Shown here: positions 5,753 through 9,966 of the stretch, piece after piece
How positions within the stretch are numbered: the first letter of the stretch is position 1
How the letters are laid out: each line of letters opens with the position of its first letter
NCBI GenBank assembly: GCA_001717015.1
Contig: MAGV01000047.1
Location: 1-9,966 of the forward strand
Reading direction: 5' to 3'
DNA: 9,966 nt
Origin: Candidatus Methanosuratincola petrocarbonis (ex Vanwonterghem et al. 2016)
Lineage (GTDB): Archaea > Thermoproteota > Methanomethylicia > Methanomethylicales > Methanomethylicaceae
Notes under the pieces: model-generated
Databases searched by the model: none
Told to the model about the DNA's origin: nothing
Seen by the model: only the letters and a program-made list of their open reading frames with translations
Program-made: the position numbers and the translations under genes

Positions 5753-6799
5753 TCAGCTTTGCAGGTACCCGTAGTACCCGTTCATGAGCTGATCCCTGAC
5801 GGATGTCCAATTGACGGAGGCGAAGTAGTCGGGCTGGAGGAGTGCCGCCAGCTGGAGCTCGCCGACAACCATCCTAGGTGTCCAGTCGAGGTAGCTGTCC
5901 CGGTCGTAGGCGCCAGTGAGCACAGGGTAGACCTTGCCCTCCCTAACCGCGCGGAGGCTGAGCCAGTTGGTGTCGTTCATCGAGCTTATCTGCGAGTTCA
6001 GCACGGACTGGGTCCTCCCGACAATCACGATGATATCCGGGTCCCAGAGGAGGACCTGCTCCATGTTAACCTTCACCCAGGACTTGTCCCCGAAGCCTTG
6101 GTGGGCGACGTTGATCCCGCCGACGTCCACGACCACATTGCCCCAGCTAGTGTTTGAGTATGTGTAAATCAGGCCGTCCTTCCAGACGTCCAGGTTGCAG
6201 ATCAGCACGCGCGGCCTCTCCACGGAAGGTATCCGGCTGGCATTGGAGATCAGCTGCGAGTGGAGACCGTTGATGTATCCCGCGAGTGCCTGCGCCCTAT
6301 CTTGCTTCCCGAGTGCCTGTCCTATGATCACTGTCGCGTTGGCGATGTCGGCGAAGTTCTTTGCGAAGAGGGTGACGACAGGCACCCCAGCACCCTCGAG
6401 GCCCCTCACAATGTCCTCTGCCTTCCCGTACCCGTAGTCCATTATCACCAGGTCAGGCTTGAGGGAGAGGACGGTCTCGATGTTGACTCCTGAGAAGACG
6501 TTGCCGACGACTGTCTTGTTCTTCACAGAATCAGGTATGAAGACAGAGGAGGTGACGTAGGTCCCGATGCCGACGATCTTGTCCTGGGCGCCCAGGGCGC
6601 AGGCGATCTCGGTCCAGTACGACTCCAAGATCACAACCCTGTTTGCGGTGGAGTTCAGCTGGACTGTCCTTCCCGACATGTCGACTATCTTCACGCCAGA
6701 GGGACCGTTCAGGTAACCACCCGCGAGGAGCATGCCCACCGAAGAGATGGCGATTATAGCGATTACGGCAATGGACAACACCTTGATCGAGCTTTTCAT
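5753..6799 (-). CDS. Substrate-binding protein of the FecCD-type ABC importer (periplasmic-binding-protein-2 family)
   Basis: This 348-residue extracytoplasmic binding protein captures the ligand for the transporter. A basic N-terminus and hydrophobic segment (MKSSIKV, about 5-27) act as a signal or anchor; no lipobox cysteine is seen, so anchoring is probably by the uncleaved helix. The mature part has the two-lobe family pattern: DMSGRTVQL (40-48), ANRVVILES (52-60), LSLKPDLVIMDYG (111-123), the linking helix region near 150-190, VDVGGINVA (224-232), WVKVNMEQVLLWDPDIIVIV (241-260), and the C-terminal WTPRMVVGELQLAALLQPDYF (residues 306-326). The ATG at 6799 is preferred over TTG at 6814, because the TATA box at 6833-6840 predicts transcription starting near 6811, downstream of that TTG. 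Candidate ligands are ferric chelates, haem, cobamides or molybdate/tungstate; sequence alone does not decide. Confidence 0.88.
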   Translation of the reverse strand: MKSSIKVLSIAVIAIIAISSVGMLLAGGYLNGPSGVKIVDMSGRTVQLNSTANRVVILESYWTEIACALGAQDKIVGIGTYVTSSVFIPDSVKNKTVVGNVFSGVNIETVLSLKPDLVIMDYGYGKAEDIVRGLEGAGVPVVTLFAKNFADIANATVIIGQALGKQDRAQALAGYINGLHSQLISNASRIPSVERPRVLICNLDVWKDGLIYTYSNTSWGNVVVDVGGINVAHQGFGDKSWVKVNMEQVLLWDPDIIVIVGRTQSVLNSQISSMNDTNWLSLRAVREGKVYPVLTGAYDRDSYLDWTPRMVVGELQLAALLQPDYFASVNWTSVRDQLMNGYYGYLQS

Positions 6800-6803
6800 C
6801 AAG

Positions 6804-6860
6804 AAGCACCACAAGGTGCTTGACGGGCGCCCGATTTAAGATTGCCGTTTCATATGAAAC
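6804..6860 (-). promoter_or_regulatory. Promoter of the ABC importer operon with three palindromic elements
   Basis: The 50-nt gap before the binding protein, plus the end of the upstream gene, holds a TATA-like box CTTAAATC (minus strand, 6833-6840) and three symmetric elements. AAGCACC-ACAA-GGTGCTT (6804-6821) spans the predicted start site and includes the GGTG presumed ribosome binding site. CGGGCGCCCG (6824-6833) lies between TATA box and start. GTTTCATATGAAAC (6847-6860) lies just upstream of the TATA box and overlaps the stop codon of the preceding gene. Palindromes over the start and upstream of TATA are typical positions for archaeal repressor or activator binding, for example metal-sensing DtxR-type proteins. 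The regulator is unknown and the function inferred. Confidence 0.5.
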
Positions 6861-8250
6861 TAAAAACCAGGGATTTCCCGTACGAGAGGAGTTCCGCTGT
6901 CAGGGCCTCCTCGCGAGACTCTGCGTAGACCCTAACCACATTCTCTGTGCCGGACTTCCTGAAGAGGATCCAGGAACCGTCCTCGAGGATGATCTTGATG
7001 CCGTCCTTCCTGTTCACCGCAGCAACCCGCCTGCGGAGGATCTCGCGCTTGGCGGCGGCTTCGCCCTCTATGAGACGCATGATGTCGTCCCGGAAGGAGG
7101 CTCGCAGGTCTAGCCTGGCTGAGCGAAGGCTCCCGTATCTGGAGGCAAGCCCATTGTAGAGGTCTCCCAGGCTTTGGCCTGATGACTTGACGGCCTCCAT
7201 CAGGAGGGCAGCGGAGGCGATGCCGTCCTTCTCAGGGATGTGGTTCGAGAAGCTCATGCCCCCGCTCTCCTCCCCGCCGATTATGACCGCACGTTCCCTG
7301 AGCAGCACGCCGATGTACTTGAACCCTACGGGCACCTCGATCACCTTCTGTCCGTGGTCAACCGCGACCCTGTCCACCAGGTGGCTCGTCGCGACCGTCC
7401 GCGCAGCGTCCCCAACCATCGACCTCCTCTCCATCAGGTGGAGGTAGAGAAGGGGGAGGAGCTGGTTGACCGCCAGGAAAACCCCGTCCCTGGTGACCGC
7501 GGCGAGCCGGTCCCCGTCGCCGTCGAATGCGATCCCAATGTCGGATCCGGACGCGATCACCCTCGACCTAAGCCCAGAGAGGTTCTCAGGGGTGGGGTCC
7601 GGGATCGTCCCTCCGAATAGAGGGTCGATCGTGTCCCTCACGGCCTCGACATCAGCCCCCATCTGGGCGAAGATCCTGCTCGCATACCCCGCGGTGGCGC
7701 CGTGCATCGGGTCGAGAATGATGCGGAGCCCGGACAGATCAGCTTTGACCAGCCCATGCAGGTGCCTGAGGTAGTCCTCGTAGGGGTCGAGCTCGGAGAT
7801 CAGACCACTGCTTGCGGCTTCTTCAACAACGGGTGGCTCGGCGGGGATGCGGCGCTCTATCCCGCTCGTGACGTCCGGCATCGCAGGGCCGCCGTATTCA
7901 GGTATGAACTTTATGCCATTGTACTCGGGTGGGTTGTGCGAGGCAGTTATCATTATGGAGCCTGCGAGCGAGTACCTGACAGCCGAGAATGCGGCGACTG
8001 GCGTCGGCACTGGCCCCGGTGGGAGGTATGAGGCGATCCCCTTGCATGCGAGCACCCGGGCGCACTCCTCGGCGAAAACCTTCGATTGAGCCCTCCCGTC
8101 GTAGCCTATGAACACCCCCCTCCCGGTCGATCCGGATTCCAGCATATGCTCCGCTATCGCAAAGGCGACCCGCCGGACGTTCGCGGCTGTGAAGCCCCCG
8201 TCCAGCCTGGATCGCCACCCGTCAGTGCCGAATGAGATCTTCCCCTGCAA
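6850..8250 (-). CDS. Phosphoglucomutase/phosphomannomutase (alpha-D-phosphohexomutase family)
   Basis: This 466-residue cytoplasmic enzyme moves phosphate between C6 and C1 of hexose phosphates, feeding nucleotide-sugar and polysaccharide or glycan synthesis. All four conserved loops are visible: FGTDGWR (7-13) near the N-terminus, the phosphoserine loop TASHNP with Ser104, the metal-binding DGDGDR (243-248), the sugar-specificity loop GGEESGG (325-331), and the phosphate-binding RKSGTEN (431-437). The length is normal for archaeal members. The start is TTG at 8250, with GGTGAGG a few bases upstream. It follows the universal stress protein gene by 62 nt and precedes the importer promoter by about 10 nt, with its stop codon inside a 14-bp palindrome. 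The GEESGG loop suits glucose or mannose; archaeal relatives also include glucosamine mutases, so the substrate stays open. Confidence 0.93.
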   Translation of the reverse strand: MQGKISFGTDGWRSRLDGGFTAANVRRVAFAIAEHMLESGSTGRGVFIGYDGRAQSKVFAEECARVLACKGIASYLPPGPVPTPVAAFSAVRYSLAGSIMITASHNPPEYNGIKFIPEYGGPAMPDVTSGIERRIPAEPPVVEEAASSGLISELDPYEDYLRHLHGLVKADLSGLRIILDPMHGATAGYASRIFAQMGADVEAVRDTIDPLFGGTIPDPTPENLSGLRSRVIASGSDIGIAFDGDGDRLAAVTRDGVFLAVNQLLPLLYLHLMERRSMVGDAARTVATSHLVDRVAVDHGQKVIEVPVGFKYIGVLLRERAVIIGGEESGGMSFSNHIPEKDGIASAALLMEAVKSSGQSLGDLYNGLASRYGSLRSARLDLRASFRDDIMRLIEGEAAAKREILRRRVAAVNRKDGIKIILEDGSWILFRKSGTENVVRVYAESREEALTAELLSYGKSLVFSFI

Positions 8251-8312
8251 GCAGCCTCACCTGAACGCTCCGATCGTTCGGCTTAACCCAGCCGTAGAGC
8301 TGACCTGGGACA

Positions 8313-8735
8313 CTACCTGACGATTATCGTCGTGCAGGGCAGGCTGAGCGCGACCGAGATCGCGACGCTGCCCATCAGGATCCCCATACCCCCGGAGTAT
8401 CCCCTGGATCCTATGATGACGCAGTCGTAGTTACCGTCCACAGCCTCCCTGAAGATCTCGTAGGCAGTAGAGGTCTGGTTGCTCTCCGCGACCTTGAGGA
8501 CCTTCTTTGCAGAGATCCCGAAGGAGTCGCACTTGGCCGCAGCAGCCTCGAGGACAGAGTTCCCGATGCTCCTCATCTCATCTATCACAGCGGGCTTGCT
8601 GCAGGCGGGCGTCGGGCTGACCACGTGGATTAGGGTCAGCTTCGATCCGTCCTTCATCGCGAACTCGATCGCGAGGTCGAGGGCCCTCAGCGAGGCTGGG
8701 GACCCGTCGATCGGTATCAGGATCTTTTTGAACAA
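8313..8735 (-). CDS. Universal stress protein, UspA family
   Basis: This 140-residue single-domain cytoplasmic protein, likely dimeric, belongs to the ATP-binding class. The N-terminal strand KKILIPIDGS (3-12) and the nucleotide motif G-2x-G-9x-G-S (G109, G112, G122, S123, within SRGYSGGMGILMGS) are intact, which by family knowledge predicts ATP binding. The start is TTG at 8735, the only usable start codon before an upstream in-frame stop. A purine-rich GGGGGGAG lies about 9 nt ahead, inside the end of the GAPDH gene. The 4-nt gap to the GAPDH stop suggests translational coupling with glycolytic genes, so it may respond to energy state. That link is inference from gene order; these proteins are widespread and their exact roles are often unknown. 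Confidence 0.92.
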   Translation of the reverse strand: MFKKILIPIDGSPASLRALDLAIEFAMKDGSKLTLIHVVSPTPACSKPAVIDEMRSIGNSVLEAAAAKCDSFGISAKKVLKVAESNQTSTAYEIFREAVDGNYDCVIIGSRGYSGGMGILMGSVAISVALSLPCTTIIVR

Positions 8736-8739
8736 GACC

Positions 8740-9762
8740 TCAGGCTCCCCCCAGCCCTAGGCTCTCGTTCGTCATCTTCATCGACTCCTCGGCAGTACCG
8801 CAGAGGTTGGTCATTGCCCTTATGGCGTCGATATTCTCCGGGACGACTATCGACTCCTGGTGGACTGCCTGGGTCAGGTAGACCTCCTTTCCGAAGGACT
8901 TGACTGACTCCTTGAAGACAATGAGCTCGGGCATGTCGTACCTGTGCCTCCCGAGGTCCCTGGCGTACTCTATCACCTGTGCGGTCGAGTCGACTCCGTC
9001 AGAAGCCGAGACGACCCTTATCCTGGGGTACTTCGAGAGTTCGGAGAGGATCTCCGGCTCTGCCGCCTCCTTCTGCAGCTCCAAGTTCAGCCAGTGGACG
9101 TGCATCAGGGTGGTGGGGACGGCGAAAGCAGAGGTCGTTATGTCGATCTTGGGCAGGACCTTCTGGACGTCCGGTCCGTGGTGCGACGGGATGCTCACCG
9201 GGTCAGGGAGGATGCTGTTTATCGGACCCTTCTTGTCCTCCGATGGGTCAGCCCCCCTCCTTATAAGCACTACCCGTGCCTTCTTGATGCCGAATGCGGT
9301 GTCGATCGCATAGAGGGACCTGCAGAGTCCTGTTGTGTTGCAGGAGACCACCCTCACGAAATCCCTGCCTAGGGCCTCCTTGTAGTTGCAGACCGCGTTG
9401 AATGAGAAGCCCGCCACTTCGTGCTTCTCTCCGCCCTGGAATATCGCCTTGACCTTGTGCTTCTCGTACAGGGGCTTGTAGGTCGCCCCGACCTTCCCCG
9501 GGGTGCAGTCGACTATCACGTCGACCTCTTTGAGGAGGTCCTCCAGCGTCCCTTGGACCTCCATGCCGGCGTCCTTGAATGCCTGCAGCTTCTCTGCGGA
9601 CGCGGCGTAGACCTTTATCCCCTTCTGCTTTGCCATCCTTGCCTCGAAGTTGGGCTTGGTCTTCGTGACCCCAGCCAAGATCATGTCCCTCTGCATCAGG
9701 ACTGCGTCAGCAACCCGCTTCCCTATAGTTCCGTATCCGTTTATACCTACCCTTACCTTCAT
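8740..9762 (-). CDS. gap: Archaeal-type glyceraldehyde-3-phosphate dehydrogenase (phosphorylating)
   Basis: This 340-residue enzyme interconverts glyceraldehyde-3-phosphate and 1,3-bisphosphoglycerate with NAD(P), probably as a tetramer in the cytoplasm. The Rossmann motif GINGYGTIGKR (6-16) opens the protein. The catalytic cysteine is Cys141 in SCNTTGLCR, and RRGADP (168-173), HHGPDVQ (194-200) and TTLMHVHWLN (217-226) are typical of the archaeal family, which is distinct from the bacterial/eukaryal enzyme. The length is as expected. The ATG at 9760-9762 is preceded by GGGGG about 6 nt upstream; an overlapping ATG five bases earlier is out of frame. The gene starts 15 nt after the phosphoglycerate kinase stop, so the two consecutive pathway steps are co-transcribed. 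In many archaea this enzyme works mainly in gluconeogenesis; direction here cannot be told from sequence. Confidence 0.96.
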   Translation of the reverse strand: MKVRVGINGYGTIGKRVADAVLMQRDMILAGVTKTKPNFEARMAKQKGIKVYAASAEKLQAFKDAGMEVQGTLEDLLKEVDVIVDCTPGKVGATYKPLYEKHKVKAIFQGGEKHEVAGFSFNAVCNYKEALGRDFVRVVSCNTTGLCRSLYAIDTAFGIKKARVVLIRRGADPSEDKKGPINSILPDPVSIPSHHGPDVQKVLPKIDITTSAFAVPTTLMHVHWLNLELQKEAAEPEILSELSKYPRIRVVSASDGVDSTAQVIEYARDLGRHRYDMPELIVFKESVKSFGKEVYLTQAVHQESIVVPENIDAIRAMTNLCGTAEESMKMTNESLGLGGA

Positions 9763-9777
9763 CGCATTGCCCCCAAA

Positions 9778-9966
9778 TCACTTGTCTGAGTTAAACTTCT
9801 GCTTGGATGCTATTAAGACTTCCAATGCGGGAAGCTTCTCCCCGGAGAGGAATGTGATGAAGGCTCCGCCCCCGGTGCTGAAGTAGCCGATCTTTTCTGC
9901 GATGCCGAGCCTCTCGGAGATCGCCCTGAGGTGCCCGCCGCCCAGCAGGGAGACCGCCCTGCTGCT
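9778..9966 (-). CDS. pgk: Phosphoglycerate kinase, C-terminal fragment (cut by window edge)
   Basis: The last 62 codons of a gene entering from the right edge read SSRAVSLLGGGHLRAISERL, then a stretch with GYFSTGGGAFITFLSGEKLP and a TGA stop at 9778-9780. The STGGGAFITFLSGEKLPALE segment matches the conserved C-terminal nucleotide-binding domain of phosphoglycerate kinase, where the glycine-rich loop precedes the final helix. The enzyme transfers the acyl phosphate of 1,3-bisphosphoglycerate to ADP, the step next to GAPDH, whose gene follows after 15 nt. The rest of the gene lies outside the window, so start, length and catalytic arginines cannot be checked. Confidence 0.92.
   Translation of the reverse strand, partial: SSRAVSLLGGGHLRAISERLGIAEKIGYFSTGGGAFITFLSGEKLPALEVLIASKQKFNSDK

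Noticed and set aside
6800..6814. TTG at 6814 as start of the binding protein
   Set aside because: It lies at or upstream of the transcription start predicted from the TATA box; ATG at 6799 begins a clean signal segment.
7240..7620. + strand ORF of 126 residues, and similar ones opposite GAPDH, the permease and the surface protein
   Set aside because: All are antisense to well-supported genes and have no recognisable motif, start context or family pattern.
8263..8279. Inverted repeat GAACG-N7-CGTTC upstream of the phosphohexomutase
   Set aside because: Five-bp arms with a 7-nt spacer are expected often by chance, and no promoter feature accompanies it.

Overview
The window reads as a chromosomal segment of an archaeon, most likely from the TACK/Thermoproteota side, though the lineage cannot be fixed from sequence reading alone. 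The reasons are an archaeal-type (phosphorylating) glyceraldehyde-3-phosphate dehydrogenase next to phosphoglycerate kinase, an S-layer-like surface protein with a coiled-coil stalk and C-terminal membrane anchor, TATA-box promoters, and short leaders with GGTGA-type ribosome binding sites. All ten genes lie on the minus strand, so transcription runs from high to low coordinates. No tRNA, rRNA, CRISPR array, transposase or phage gene was seen.

In transcription order: (1) 9966-8313 holds the 3' end of phosphoglycerate kinase, then GAPDH and a universal stress protein, with gaps of 15 and 4 nt, which looks like one operon of lower glycolysis/gluconeogenesis. (2) 8250-6850 is an alpha-D-phosphohexomutase (phosphoglucomutase/phosphomannomutase type), linking hexose phosphates to sugar activation. 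(3) 6799-3927 is a complete three-gene uptake ABC transporter (binding protein, FecCD/BtuC permease, ATPase) for an iron-chelate, haem, corrinoid or oxyanion-type ligand. Its promoter region carries three palindromes. (4) 3723-2550 encodes two overlapping, visibly paralogous proteins of about 200 residues, each with a ribbon-helix-helix-like N-terminus and a conserved C-terminal domain that I cannot name with confidence (V4R-like at best). They are probably regulators, with a candidate operator at the start of the first. (5) 2408-87 is a 773-residue secreted surface protein: signal peptide, beta-rich glycosylatable ectodomain, a coiled coil built on a 28-residue repeat, and a C-terminal transmembrane anchor. 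It has its own promoter with stacked TATA-like boxes and ends in a hairpin plus T-tract. Beyond that, at the window edge (1-57), is a perfect inverted repeat with 24-bp arms.

The most interesting parts are the tandem regulator-like pair sitting between a metal/cofactor-type importer and a major surface protein, the palindrome-rich promoters before the importer and the regulators, and the long perfect inverted repeat at positions 1-57. The metabolic genes and the transporter are ordinary in themselves.
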